Shown one piece after another: positions 1-8,865 of a DNA stretch of 64,000 bases (position 1 is its first letter; each line of letters opens with the position of its first letter). The position numbers and the translations under genes were made by a program. Origin of the DNA: Sulfurovum sp. (GTDB taxonomy: Bacteria; Campylobacterota; Campylobacteria; Campylobacterales; Sulfurovaceae). The notes under the pieces were generated by a model. The model had not been told where the DNA came from, made no database searches, and saw only the letters and a program-made list of their open reading frames with translations. The DNA lies in the NCBI GenBank assembly GCA_020525365.1, contig JAIZOF010000001.1:1201456-1265455 (forward strand), in the 5' to 3' direction.

Positions 1-1
1 A

Positions 2-1378
2 ACCAAATGTCATTTTGAGCCTATTGTTCCAGGAGAGGTTAGCATTTATGTCTGTGGACCAACTGTTTATGATGATGCCCATCTTGGGCATGCTAGGAGT
101 GCACTTGCTTTTGACCTTCTCTCTCGTACACTCAATACCCTTGGCTATAAAGTTACAATGGGTAAAAATTTTACCGATATCGATGATAAAATTATTCAAA
201 AGGTCATAGAAACTGGTAAAAGCATGAAAGAGGTTACCCAATACTATATTGACCGTTATCTAACAGAGATGGCGGCTTTAGGTGTACAGCGTGCCGATAT
301 TGAGCCTAGGGCAACTACGTCATTGGATGCCATAAAAAAAATGATACAAACTCTTATCGACAAGGGGTATGCCTATATAGTTGGTAGTGGTGATATCTAC
401 TTTGATACATCTAAAGATACTCGTTATGGAAAGCTTTCTCGCAAGGTAGCTCACGATGACAATACATTAAGCCGTATTGAACACAATAGTGAAAAGCGAA
501 ACCTCAAAGACTTTGCTCTTTGGAAAGCGTGTAAAGATAAAGAGGATATCTGCTTTGACTCCCCATTCTCTCTTGGTCGCCCAGGCTGGCACATTGAGTG
601 CTCAGCAATGATCGAAACACATTTTAATAGTACTGATGACTATAGTATCGATATTCATGGGGGTGGTGCTGACCTACTCTTTCCTCACCATGAAAATGAA
701 GCAGCACAGAGTCGTTGTGCTACTGGACGTGAACTTGCTAAATACTGGATGCATAATGGTTTTGTGCAGATTGATGGTGAAAAGATGAGCAAAAGCCTTG
801 GTAACTCCTTCTTTCTTAAAGATGCCCTTAAAATCTATGATGGCGAAGTACTGCGTTATTATCTTAACTCAATACACTACAGAAATGATTTCAATTTTAA
901 CGAAGAAGATCTCCAAAGTACCAAGAAGCGTCTAGATAAACTCTATCGCCTAAAAAAACGTCTACTTCCAAGCAAAGCCTCTGTGGTCAATAAAGTATTT
1001 AAACAAGCACTTCTTGATGCCATGAGTGATGACCTCAATATCTCTGTGGCACTCTCTATTATTGATGAGATGATTACGCAAACCAATGATAAACTTGATG
1101 AAAACCCTAAAGAGAAGATACTCAAAGAAGAGACCATTGCCAATATTGACTTTATTGAAAAACTACTTGGTTTTGGAGGAAAGGACCCCTATCGATACTT
1201 TCAAATTGGTGTCGATGAACCCCTTAAAGAGAAGATAGAAACATTGCTTGCAAAACGCATAGAAGCTAAAAAAGCTAAAGATTTTGCTACCTCAGATGCT
1301 ATACGCAGTGAGCTTGCCAAAATGGGTATTGCTATTATGGATACCCCAAAAAATACAATATGGGAGAGAGTACAATGA
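2..1378 (+). CDS. cysS: Cysteinyl-tRNA synthetase (5' end outside the window)
   Basis: Class I aminoacyl-tRNA synthetase that charges tRNA-Cys in the cytoplasm. The frame is open from base 2, so only about ten N-terminal residues are missing; the first internal Met at 158 is not the real start. Visible hallmarks are the Zn-binding CGPTVYD followed by the HIGH-type box HLGHAR, the WHIECSAM and FPHHENE zinc/active-site segments, and the KMSKSLGN loop. The stop overlaps the ATG of the next gene (ATGA), indicating translational coupling. In Campylobacter jejuni cysS also lies close to pyrD, which fits the downstream genes. Identification is secure; only the 5' end is unseen. Confidence 0.97.
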   Translation, partial: TKCHFEPIVPGEVSIYVCGPTVYDDAHLGHARSALAFDLLSRTLNTLGYKVTMGKNFTDIDDKIIQKVIETGKSMKEVTQYYIDRYLTEMAALGVQRADIEPRATTSLDAIKKMIQTLIDKGYAYIVGSGDIYFDTSKDTRYGKLSRKVAHDDNTLSRIEHNSEKRNLKDFALWKACKDKEDICFDSPFSLGRPGWHIECSAMIETHFNSTDDYSIDIHGGGADLLFPHHENEAAQSRCATGRELAKYWMHNGFVQIDGEKMSKSLGNSFFLKDALKIYDGEVLRYYLNSIHYRNDFNFNEEDLQSTKKRLDKLYRLKKRLLPSKASVVNKVFKQALLDAMSDDLNISVALSIIDEMITQTNDKLDENPKEKILKEETIANIDFIEKLLGFGGKDPYRYFQIGVDEPLKEKIETLLAKRIEAKKAKDFATSDAIRSELAKMGIAIMDTPKNTIWERVQ

Positions 1379-1965
1379 AACGACAATTTTGGATCTTATT
1401 TTTACCACTATTTTTGATAGCAGAAGGACAATTTAGTTCTGAAGATAAATTTTCTTTTGGAGAACAGTTTGCTTTTATTGGTACGGGCACCTGTTACGAT
1501 AGAGGGTTTGAAACTCAGTGGGATACCTCTCAAAAGGATTTCCGCAATAGAAAAATCAGCTCTATCCATATAGGAAAACAGTCTCTACGCTGGCGAACCA
1601 CTTTTACGCTTCAATATGACAAAAGTAAGACCTATTATGGTAGCACTGGTGTTAACGTTGATTATATCCTGCGTGATGAGCTGTTTGGTACATCGAAGTT
1701 GCGCCCCTACTTTGGAGTAAATCTCAACTACCACTACTATAAGAATAGGCGTAGCCATGGATATGATTATGGAATTCAGGGAGGATTTATTATCTATGCT
1801 ACCGATATTGTCGATATTGACATTGGATACCATTACAATCGTGTGAAGCGGGTAGAATATCTTAACGACATAGGAACTACATCACAAGAAATCATAGACT
1901 ATCTGCGTTTAGATAGTATCGACCTTACACGAGGTGTAACGCTTTCACTTCACTATTTTTATTGA
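1375..1965 (+). CDS. Small outer-membrane beta-barrel protein
   Basis: A 196-residue protein starting at the ATG that overlaps the cysS stop, preceded by a GGGAGAG ribosome site. The N-terminus (MKRQFWILFLPLFLIAEG) is a signal peptide. The rest is an alternating pattern of aromatic and polar residues typical of antiparallel beta strands (for example RPYFGVNLNYHYYK and IDIGYHYNRV), and the protein ends in LSLHYFY with a terminal aromatic residue, as outer-membrane barrels recognised by BamA do. About eight strands would fit the length, as in OmpA/OmpW-like porins. No specific family is recognised and no function is proposed beyond location. Confidence 0.7.
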   Translation: MKRQFWILFLPLFLIAEGQFSSEDKFSFGEQFAFIGTGTCYDRGFETQWDTSQKDFRNRKISSIHIGKQSLRWRTTFTLQYDKSKTYYGSTGVNVDYILRDELFGTSKLRPYFGVNLNYHYYKNRRSHGYDYGIQGGFIIYATDIVDIDIGYHYNRVKRVEYLNDIGTTSQEIIDYLRLDSIDLTRGVTLSLHYFY

Positions 1966-2016
1966 GATTTGGGTACAATTCTTCCATATCGTAATCATAA
2001 AATCATGGAGTAGATC

Positions 2017-3081
2017 TTGTCACTTTTAAACTACGAAACTTTTAAAAAAATTCTCTTTAAGCTTGACCCTGAAACCGCGCACACCTTTGTGGGTTTTGGG
2101 CTACAAGGCATACAATATTTTCCACCTATTATGCGATATTTTTCAAAGAAATTTTTTGTCCGTGATCCTATGCTCGCACAAGTATTTTTTGGGCATACCT
2201 TTTGTAACCCTGTAGGGCTTGGTGCAGGATTTGATAAGAATGGACAGTACATTACTGCCATATCAGCTATGGGGTTTGGTTTCACTGAGATTGGTACCGT
2301 GACACCCAAACCACAAGAGGGAAACTCTAAACCAAGGCTCTTCCGTCTCATTAAAGATCGTTCTATTCAAAATGCCATGGGATTCAACAACTACGGCATG
2401 GACTATATGCTTCAACGGCTTAACAAGCTCTGCTTCTTTGACTACCCTGTCGGTATCAATATTGGTAAAAATAGAATTACTTCCGAAGGGAAAGCGCTTA
2501 AAGATTACGAAATACTTTTTCATAAATTTAAGGATCATGGTGATTATATTGTCATCAATATCTCCTCACCCAATACACCTAAACTAAGAAACTTACAAAA
2601 TGAGCAATTTGTTAAAGATATTTTCACTATGGCAAAACATATCACCAGTCAGCCTGTTTTACTCAAGATTTCACCAGATATGACCCCAGAAGATGCTGTT
2701 GCCTTATGTAATACTGCTGTTGAAGCGGGTGCTGCAGGCATTATTGCCACCAACACTACCACAGACTACTCCCTGACTTCATCTGCCAAAGAGTTTGGTG
2801 GTATCAGTGGTGCATTGCTGGCTCAAAAAAGTTATGAGCTCTTTAGGGCTATTGGCAAGGAACTACATGACAAGACTTTACTTATTTCTGTAGGTGGTAT
2901 TGACTCTGCAGAGGAAGCATACAAACGCATCAAAGCAGGTGCTTCTCTGGTACAGGTCTATAGTATGTTTATCTATCAAGGTCCTGCTCTTATTAAAGAG
3001 ATAAATGAAGGTCTCATTGCACTACTGAAAGAAGATGGCTACAATCATATTGATGAAGCAATAGGTAGTGAATGGCGATAG
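2017..3081 (+). CDS. pyrD: Dihydroorotate dehydrogenase (quinone), class 2
   Basis: Oxidises dihydroorotate to orotate in pyrimidine synthesis and passes electrons from FMN to membrane quinone. The 354-residue length, the N-terminal membrane-associating helix region (about residues 1-40) and the motifs GLGAGFDKNGQ, AMGFNNYGMDYM, INISSPNTPKLRNLQ (with the class 2 catalytic Ser) and ISVGGIDSAEEA define a class 2 enzyme. The best start is a TTG at 2017 with GGAG eight bases upstream; no ATG gives an intact N-terminus. It is followed by the M16 peptidase gene, the same order as in C. jejuni (pyrD, zinc protease, dapA). Confidence 0.96.
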   Translation: MSLLNYETFKKILFKLDPETAHTFVGFGLQGIQYFPPIMRYFSKKFFVRDPMLAQVFFGHTFCNPVGLGAGFDKNGQYITAISAMGFGFTEIGTVTPKPQEGNSKPRLFRLIKDRSIQNAMGFNNYGMDYMLQRLNKLCFFDYPVGINIGKNRITSEGKALKDYEILFHKFKDHGDYIVINISSPNTPKLRNLQNEQFVKDIFTMAKHITSQPVLLKISPDMTPEDAVALCNTAVEAGAAGIIATNTTTDYSLTSSAKEFGGISGALLAQKSYELFRAIGKELHDKTLLISVGGIDSAEEAYKRIKAGASLVQVYSMFIYQGPALIKEINEGLIALLKEDGYNHIDEAIGSEWR

Positions 3082-3111
3082 GCATAGAATGATTTGTAAA
3101 ATACAAAAAGT

Positions 3112-4524
3112 GTGCGAGGAGAACGATTGATCTACCCCATCATCAATGAAAGTGTTGTAGAAAGACACATAATATCATCATTCAATCTCTACTATCTATC
3201 TTTCACTAAAAAAATAATGCTTATGTTACTTTTAATCTCAGGAGTTTTAATGGCAAATTCACTGCCCAAGCACTACACTAAAACACTAAAAAATGGACTA
3301 CAAATAGTTGTTATTCCTATGGATAATAACTCGGGTGTCATCACGACAGATATTTACTATAAAGTAGGAAGCCGTAACGAACACATGGGTAAAAGCAGTG
3401 GTATGGCACACATGCTCGAACACCTTAGCTTCAAGTCAACCAAGAAGCTTAAAGAGGGTGAGTTTGATGTTATTGTAAAAAGCAAAGGTGGTGTCAATAA
3501 CGCTGCAACTGGATTTGACAAGACCCACTACTACATTAAGACCGCCTCTAAAAACCTTAGTATGACGTTTAATCTTTTTGCTGAACTGATGCACAATCTT
3601 AAGCTTGATGACAAAGAGTTCCAAAGAGAACGTAATGTTGTTGCCGAAGAACGTAGACTGCGTACCGAAAACAATCCCATGGGCTACCTCTACTTTAGGC
3701 TTTTTAATACCCACTATATCCATCACCCTTATCACTGGATGCCTATTGGCTTCATGGAAGATATTCAACACTGGAAGATTGAAGATATTAGGGACTTCTA
3801 TCACCGCTACTATCAGCCATGTAATGCTATTTTAGTCGTTGCTGGAGATATTTCACCTGAAACTGTTTTCAGCAAGGCACAAAAAGTGTTTGGTAAGATT
3901 AAAAATGAGCATACCATTCCTGAAGTTACTACTACAGAGCCTAGAAATGATGGTGCTAAACGTACTATTCTACACAAAAAGAGTAATCGGGTCGACACCA
4001 TTGCTATTGCCTATAGTATTCCAAACTTTGAGCATAAAGATCAAGTTGTACTCTCTGCCATCAGCCATATTCTTAGTATAGGCAAGAGTTCTCGCTTTGA
4101 ACGTACTCTTGTCCACAAGAAACACCTAGCCAATCAGATCTATGGTTACAATATGGAGTTGAAAGATCCTGGTATCTTTCTTATTATGGCAATGGTCAAT
4201 CCTGGTGCTAAAGTCAAAAATGTTGAAAAAGAGATTCTCTCTGAACTGGAAAAACTTAAAAATGGTGATGTTACACAAGCAGAACTTGACAAAGTCAAGA
4301 TTAATACCAAAGCAGAATTTATCTACTCATTAGAAGCTTCCAATAACCTTGCCAGCCTTTATGGAGACTATCTTGTCAAAGGCAATCTAAGACCTTTGCT
4401 TGAATATGAAGAGAATTTAGATAAAATAACACTCAAAGATATTGTACGTGTGGCAAAAAAATACTTTGATCATAACCACTCTACAACCGTAATACTCAAA
4501 AAATATAAAGAAGCCAAACAGTAG
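3112..4524 (+). CDS. M16 family zinc peptidase (PqqL/processing-protease type)
   Basis: Zinc metallopeptidase of the M16 (pitrilysin/MPP) family, probably periplasmic. The inverted zinc motif HMLEH (HxxEH) and the downstream acidic ligand region ERNVVAEERRLR are present, and a second M16 half with SSRFERTLVHKK follows. A hydrophobic stretch (IMLMLLLISGVLMA) before residue 50 looks like a signal peptide, so the start is uncertain: GTG 3112, TTG 3127 (AGGAG six bases upstream) and ATG 3217 are all possible, and 3127 has the best ribosome site. It sits between pyrD and dapA, as in Campylobacter. The substrate is not known. Confidence 0.88.
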   Translation: MRGERLIYPIINESVVERHIISSFNLYYLSFTKKIMLMLLLISGVLMANSLPKHYTKTLKNGLQIVVIPMDNNSGVITTDIYYKVGSRNEHMGKSSGMAHMLEHLSFKSTKKLKEGEFDVIVKSKGGVNNAATGFDKTHYYIKTASKNLSMTFNLFAELMHNLKLDDKEFQRERNVVAEERRLRTENNPMGYLYFRLFNTHYIHHPYHWMPIGFMEDIQHWKIEDIRDFYHRYYQPCNAILVVAGDISPETVFSKAQKVFGKIKNEHTIPEVTTTEPRNDGAKRTILHKKSNRVDTIAIAYSIPNFEHKDQVVLSAISHILSIGKSSRFERTLVHKKHLANQIYGYNMELKDPGIFLIMAMVNPGAKVKNVEKEILSELEKLKNGDVTQAELDKVKINTKAEFIYSLEASNNLASLYGDYLVKGNLRPLLEYEENLDKITLKDIVRVAKKYFDHNHSTTVILKKYKEAKQ

Positions 4525-4533
4525 GAAAACAAT

Positions 4534-5430
4534 ATGCATCACTACATTACAGGTGCGACCACCGCACTTATTACACCACTAAAGAATGGTCAGCTTGATG
4601 AGCCAACCTTTGCAAAACTCATCCAACGCCAGATAGACAACAATATCGATGCTGTCTGTCCAGTTGGTACAACAGGTGAAAGTGCCACACTTAGCCATGA
4701 TGAGCACAAACGTTGCATTGAAATTGCGGTGGAGGTCTGCAAAGGAACCAAAACCAAAGTGCTTGCAGGAGCAGGCAGCAATGCTACACATGAGGCAATT
4801 GATATTGCTAAACATGCTGAACAGTGTGGGGTTGATGCACTGTTCTCGGTTAGTCCCTACTATAACAAGCCAAGCCAAGAAGGGCTCTATCAACACTATA
4901 AAGCCATTGCAAGTGCTGTAGAGGTACCGTTCATGCTCTACAACGTCCCTGGACGTACTGGAGTAGACATTCTGCCTGATACTGTCAAAAGACTCTTTGA
5001 CGACGTACCCAACATCATGGGTATCAAAGAAGCAACAGGTTCTATTGAACGAACCGTTGAGCTTTTGGCAAAGGTACCTGACCTCTATATTTTTAGTGGT
5101 GATGATGCCATTGATTTTCCTATCCTTGCAAGTGGAGGGAAGGGGGTAACCTCTGTTACTTCCAATCTACTTCCTGACATGAAAGCAAAACTAGTACATG
5201 CCGCACTGATGGGTGATTTTAAGACTGCAAAAGCAATCAATGATGATTTGTTTGCAATTAATAAAGTACTTTTCTGTGAAAGTAACCCTATCCCTATCAA
5301 GGCAGCAATGTATATTGCTGGACTGACAGAGACACTTGAATATAGACTGCCATTAGTGCAGCCAAGTAACAAAAGTATGAAAAAAATTGAAGATATTATG
5401 AAACAATACAATACCGTAGGAGTAATATAG
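4534..5430 (+). CDS. dapA: 4-hydroxy-tetrahydrodipicolinate synthase
   Basis: Condenses pyruvate with aspartate semialdehyde, the first committed step to diaminopimelate and lysine. The 298-residue length is standard. The motifs are all there: CPVGTTGESATL (phosphate/carboxylate binding), YYNKPSQEGLYQHY, the catalytic Tyr region YNVPGRTGVDI, and the Schiff-base Lys in IMGIKEATG. It starts at ATG 4534, ten bases after the peptidase stop with AGGA upstream, and its TAG stop overlaps the GTG start of the next gene, so the block from pyrD onward is probably one transcript. Confidence 0.97.
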   Translation: MHHYITGATTALITPLKNGQLDEPTFAKLIQRQIDNNIDAVCPVGTTGESATLSHDEHKRCIEIAVEVCKGTKTKVLAGAGSNATHEAIDIAKHAEQCGVDALFSVSPYYNKPSQEGLYQHYKAIASAVEVPFMLYNVPGRTGVDILPDTVKRLFDDVPNIMGIKEATGSIERTVELLAKVPDLYIFSGDDAIDFPILASGGKGVTSVTSNLLPDMKAKLVHAALMGDFKTAKAINDDLFAINKVLFCESNPIPIKAAMYIAGLTETLEYRLPLVQPSNKSMKKIEDIMKQYNTVGVI

Positions 5431-6209
5431 TGAACAAAATGAAAGATAAAACTGTTGTCATTACAGGTGCAACCAAGGGCATTGGAAAAGCATGTGCAGA
5501 GAAATTTGCTGCAAATGGTGTTAATATAGCATTTACTTACAACTCCAATAAAGAAGTTGCAGATCAAATTGCTTCTGAATTTGAAAATAGATATGGTATC
5601 AAGGCAAAAGCCTACCCGCTTGACATTCTCGATACCGACCAATTTAAGCCTCTCTTTGCTGCTATTGATGAGGATTTTGACCGTGTTGATTTTTTTGTAA
5701 ATAATGCTATGATTTATGGACGTCCTATTATAGGTGGATATGGTAAATTTATGAAGCTTCGCCCCAAAAAAGGTCTGACTAATATTTATACTGCTACTGT
5801 CGGTGCCTTTGTTGCTGGTTCACAAGAGGCAGCAAAACGTATGGAAAAGGTTGGTGGTGGTGCCATCGTTACCCTCTCTTCTACAGGTAATCTAATCTAT
5901 ATTGAAAATTATGCTGGTCATGGTACCAACAAGGCAGCAGTCGAAGCAATGGCACGCTATGCGGCAGTCGAACTTGGTGAGATGGGTATCCGTGTCAATG
6001 CTGTGAGTGGAGGACCTATTGACACCGATGCACTCAAAGCATTTACCAACTATGAAGAGGTCAAGGCAGAGACCATTAAGCGCTCTGCACTCAACCGTAT
6101 GGGAGACCCAAAAGACCTTGCGGGTGCTATCTATTTTCTCTGTACCGATGAAGCAAGCTGGATTACAGGGCAAACCATTGTTGTAGATGGTGGAACAACA
6201 TTTAGGTAA
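5430..6209 (+). CDS. SDR-family enoyl-ACP reductase, FabL-like
   Basis: A 259-residue short-chain dehydrogenase with the nucleotide motif GATKGIGKA near the N-terminus. The catalytic pair is spaced YAGHGTNK (Tyr-x6-Lys) and not the Tyr-x3-Lys of ordinary ketoreductases; Tyr-x6-Lys is the arrangement of enoyl-ACP reductases. The following ALEA-like helix and the segment VNAVSGGPIDTDALKAF closely resemble Bacillus FabL. The likely role is therefore the last reduction of fatty-acid elongation, NAD(P)H-dependent. It starts at GTG 5430 with AGGAG seven bases upstream, overlapping the dapA stop by one base. C. jejuni has an SDR at the same position after dapA. The NADPH versus NADH preference is not settled from sequence. 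Confidence 0.85.
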   Translation: MNKMKDKTVVITGATKGIGKACAEKFAANGVNIAFTYNSNKEVADQIASEFENRYGIKAKAYPLDILDTDQFKPLFAAIDEDFDRVDFFVNNAMIYGRPIIGGYGKFMKLRPKKGLTNIYTATVGAFVAGSQEAAKRMEKVGGGAIVTLSSTGNLIYIENYAGHGTNKAAVEAMARYAAVELGEMGIRVNAVSGGPIDTDALKAFTNYEEVKAETIKRSALNRMGDPKDLAGAIYFLCTDEASWITGQTIVVDGGTTFR

Positions 6210-6219
6210 GTATTAAAAC

Positions 6220-6255
6220 TGTGTCTCATTCCCATATATACAAGAATGAGACACA
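6220..6255. terminator. Perfect 12-bp hairpin between the FabL-like gene and pgsA
   Basis: TGTGTCTCATTC (6220-6231) is the exact reverse complement of 6244-6255, with a 12-base loop. It lies just after the reductase stop and 32 bases before the pgsA ATG. No T run follows on the + strand, so it could be an attenuator or an mRNA-processing or stability hairpin instead of a classical terminator. Confidence 0.5.
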
Positions 6256-6286
6256 AAGCATATATGCTAAAGGAAAAGTGTTAAAC

Positions 6287-6853
6287 ATGAAGACATCTGT
6301 ACAGGTTTTAAATATTCCAAACACTCTTGCCTTTATTCGCTTACTACTTGCGCCACTAATGTTTCTATTTCTTGTCAATCAAGACATAGAGAACTTCAAA
6401 AGCATCCATCCTAGTTGGCTAAACTATTTTGCTGCTTTCATCTTTGTAGTTGCCTCAGCAACTGATTTCTTTGATGGATATATTGCTCGTACTTTCAATC
6501 AGGTAACCATACTTGGATCCATTCTTGATCCACTGGCAGACAAAATGCTCACACTTGCAGGTTTTCTCGGGCTCATGATGCAAGGTATTGCTTCACCATG
6601 GGCGATCTTTCTCATTCTTACTCGTGAACTCTTTATTACTGGTCTAAGAGTCTCTGCTGTCTCTCAAGGACTAGATATCTCAGCCTCATGGATGGGCAAA
6701 CTTAAAACTGTTTCTCAAATGGTTGCCATTGGCTTCCTGCTCATGAGGTGGCCTGGTGCAACACTTCTTCTTTGGATCACTGTAATACTGACACTCTACT
6801 CTGGTTATGAGTATGTAAGGGATTTTTTTAAACATATGTATATATCAATTTAA
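6287..6853 (+). CDS. pgsA: CDP-diacylglycerol--glycerol-3-phosphate 3-phosphatidyltransferase
   Basis: Integral membrane enzyme that makes phosphatidylglycerol phosphate from CDP-diacylglycerol. The CDP-alcohol phosphotransferase signature is complete: FFDGYIAR, then G in ILGSILDP and D in LADKM (DGxxAR-x8-GxxxDxxxD). Several hydrophobic segments flank it. The 188-residue form starting at ATG 6287 is preferred, because an AAAGGA ribosome site precedes it and MKTSVQVLNIPN aligns with family N-termini; an in-frame GTG at 6221 would place the start inside the upstream hairpin. It ends the + strand cluster; the porin gene downstream has its own promoter. Confidence 0.94.
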   Translation: MKTSVQVLNIPNTLAFIRLLLAPLMFLFLVNQDIENFKSIHPSWLNYFAAFIFVVASATDFFDGYIARTFNQVTILGSILDPLADKMLTLAGFLGLMMQGIASPWAIFLILTRELFITGLRVSAVSQGLDISASWMGKLKTVSQMVAIGFLLMRWPGATLLLWITVILTLYSGYEYVRDFFKHMYISI

Positions 6854-6951
6854 CATACAGTTAGCCATTACGTCCATATCTCTTTTTACCAAGACTTCCT
6901 TCTCCCTCATACCCTTCTTTATTTAATTTTTTTATAAAAATAAATATTTTA

Positions 6952-6981
6952 TTGACTTTTCATTGATTTTTATGGTAGAGT
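6952..6981 (+). promoter_or_regulatory. Promoter of the first porin gene
   Basis: TTGACT (6952-6957), 18 bases, then TAGAGT (6976-6981) preceded by TG (an extended -10). The same hexamers with the same 18-base spacing occur before the second porin (8799-8828), which supports function. The porin start lies about 30 bases downstream, with AAAGGA as ribosome site. Confidence 0.7.
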
Positions 6982-7012
6982 TTAGATTGTAAATACAACA
7001 TAAAGGAAAAAC

Positions 7013-8197
7013 ATGAAATTTACAAAACTTAGCTTAGTGGCAATTTTAGCTGTCAGTGCTGCATTTGCGGCTGATAACGGTAAGGTCTCTGGGGATGCAA
7101 GACTCTATTATGGAACAACGGCTGATGACACTGCTAGTCCTAAACAAGATTTGTTTGGAAAAGTAAACTCTTTTGGTGATGTTGCGGCAAGAGTTGACTA
7201 TACTCGCTCACTCATGGGGGGTGCACTAACACTAAATACAGGACTTCAAGGTCTCTCCACACTTGGTCTTGAAAGTGAACTTGTTGGAGGTACATGGGTA
7301 GGACATGGTGCAGGTGCTGTACAAGATGCATATTGGATTGATACATTCAATGCACAAATTCAATTAAGAAAGAATGTGACTGTAACCATTGGACGTCAAG
7401 CGTTGGATACACCATTCTTCTTTACTGAAACATGGAGTATTGCAAAAAATACTTTTGATGCTGTTGTTGCAACAAACAGTGATCTTCCTAAAACTACTTT
7501 AGTTGCAGCATGGGTAGGTAGAGGAAACGGTAGTCCTGGAAAAGTAGTTCAAGTTAACAATACTGACATTAATGGTGGAATGCATACATTTGGTGGTAAG
7601 CCAGCATACGCTTTTGCTGCAGTAACAAAACTGATTCCTAATACCGTAACACAAGCATGGTACTACAAAGTTCCAGGTGCTGCAACTGCTTACTGGGCAC
7701 AAGCTGACAGTAATGTAGCGGGTGTAGACTTGGGTGTACAGTATGCAGGAACTGAACTTACAGCATCAGGAGACAAAACAAGTGGATTTGCTGTAAAACT
7801 TGGGTATGGTAAAGGTGCATGGAGTGCTTATGGTGCATACTCTGCCACAGCAGATGATGCTACTGGTATTGATATCTCCAATATTGCGACAGGACTTACT
7901 GGTGCTTCTCAGTCTAAACTCTATACTGAGTCATACTGGAACTATGGGTATGTTGGTGCAAGAAATGCAAAATCATTTGCAGTAGGTGGAGAATATAATC
8001 TTTCTTCAGTGAAGTTGGGTGCACAATATACAAATGTTACAGGCAACAATAGTAGCATGGATCTTAAAGAGGCTACAGTAACTGCAAGCACAAAACTAAG
8101 TTCAGTCAATGTTGATCTTGCTTATATCAATGCAGAAAAAGGTTCTAGAAAAGAGAATACCGTACTTGTAATGGCAAAACTCCCTTTCAATCTTTAA
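7013..8197 (+). CDS. Major outer-membrane porin, OprD/MOMP-like
   Basis: A 394-residue outer-membrane channel. Residues 1-19 (MKFTKLSLVAILAVSAAFA) form a signal peptide cut before ADNGK. The body is beta-rich with Campylobacterota porin motifs: SGDARLYYGT, ARVDYTRSLMGG, VTIGRQALDTPFFFTE and TQAWYYKVP. GRQ-LDTP is shared with the porins at 8866 and 12597. Unlike many barrels it ends in LPFNL rather than Phe. It probably gives general diffusion of small solutes. It has its own strong promoter and a G/C-rich hairpin downstream, so it appears monocistronic. Substrate selectivity cannot be read from the sequence. Confidence 0.9.
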   Translation: MKFTKLSLVAILAVSAAFAADNGKVSGDARLYYGTTADDTASPKQDLFGKVNSFGDVAARVDYTRSLMGGALTLNTGLQGLSTLGLESELVGGTWVGHGAGAVQDAYWIDTFNAQIQLRKNVTVTIGRQALDTPFFFTETWSIAKNTFDAVVATNSDLPKTTLVAAWVGRGNGSPGKVVQVNNTDINGGMHTFGGKPAYAFAAVTKLIPNTVTQAWYYKVPGAATAYWAQADSNVAGVDLGVQYAGTELTASGDKTSGFAVKLGYGKGAWSAYGAYSATADDATGIDISNIATGLTGASQSKLYTESYWNYGYVGARNAKSFAVGGEYNLSSVKLGAQYTNVTGNNSSMDLKEATVTASTKLSSVNVDLAYINAEKGSRKENTVLVMAKLPFNL

Positions 8198-8306
8198 TCT
8201 TTATGCCCCCTCTCTCCTTTGGGAGGGGTCTCCTTTCTTCTTTTACTCATTATATTAATTTTTATTAATTATTGTTTATTTTTATAAATATCAACAATAA
8301 GGTTAT
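8183..8306 (+). repeat. Direct repeat, copy 1 (124 bp)
   Basis: Exact 124-bp repeat covering the last codons of the first porin, its stop and the downstream terminator region. It recurs at 8669-8792 (offset 486). The two copies bracket the inverted feoB-derived insert, so the duplication probably arose with that insert and is likely an assembly product. Confidence 0.9.
8207..8228 (+). terminator. Hairpin downstream of the first porin
   Basis: CCCCTC (8207-8212) pairs with GAGGGG (8223-8228) ten bases after the porin stop, followed by a pyrimidine-rich stretch (TCTCCTTTCTTCTTTT). It is a plausible Rho-independent terminator; an exact second copy lies at 8693-8714 within the direct repeat. Confidence 0.55.
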
Positions 8307-8668
8307 GAGTTAAAAGAGGGAAGTCTGTGTATTTTGCATCTCCATACAAAAGGCTCATCTTTCCCTTGAAGACAAATATTTTGGCATTTTGCTATAAAAG
8401 TCCAAGAACAGCACCTGAAATATAGATAATGAATAAATATTTCTGCCTCCTTCTTGGTAAAGAATGCACCTGAAAAGAACATAAATAGGCAACTCTGCAC
8501 CACATGACATAAACCACACAAAAGTGTAATCAGTCTGTCTTTTTTCATTCTTGAGTGTACACGTGCCGCTATATAGGCAGGAACGGAACAACCAAAGCCT
8601 GTTACAAGTGGGATGAAACTCTTCCGTGTAGCCTGCAAACTTCAGGAAAGAAACCATCTAGTAAAAAG
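8307..8668 (-). other. Error-rich inverted copy of part of feoB
   Basis: Read on the minus strand, this stretch follows feoB positions about 11440-11818 base for base, including the GFGCSVPAY and CGA-LPIYVLF coding regions, but with many single-base gains and losses that destroy the frame. It is bracketed by exact 124-bp direct repeats. The scattered indels point to raw-read or chimeric sequence rather than a decaying duplicate. Apparent reading frames here (minus strand, 8303-8657) are not genes. Confidence 0.85.
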
Positions 8669-8792
8669 CCTTTCAATCTTTAATCTTTATGCCCCCTCTC
8701 TCCTTTGGGAGGGGTCTCCTTTCTTCTTTTACTCATTATATTAATTTTTATTAATTATTGTTTATTTTTATAAATATCAACAATAAGGTTAT
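8669..8792 (+). repeat. Direct repeat, copy 2 (124 bp)
   Basis: Exact second copy of 8183-8306, including the end of the porin reading frame and its hairpin. It runs straight into the promoter of the second porin. Removing one copy plus the insert would give a simple porin - terminator - porin arrangement. Confidence 0.9.
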
Positions 8793-8798
8793 ATTTTA

Positions 8799-8828
8799 TT
8801 GACTTTTTATAAAGTTTTATGTTAGAGT
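8799..8828 (+). promoter_or_regulatory. Promoter of the second porin gene
   Basis: TTGACT (8799-8804), 18-base spacer, TAGAGT (8823-8828) with TG one base upstream. It is the same architecture as the promoter at 6952-6981, so the two paralogues are probably expressed by the same housekeeping sigma factor. Confidence 0.7.
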
Positions 8829-8865
8829 TATATCGCGATTGCAATATAAAGGATAAAGGGAAAAT

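Noticed and set aside
8303-8657. Two overlapping minus-strand frames of about 100 codons between the porins
   Set aside because: They are pieces of an error-rich inverted copy of feoB; the plus and minus matches to 11440-11818 explain the whole stretch.
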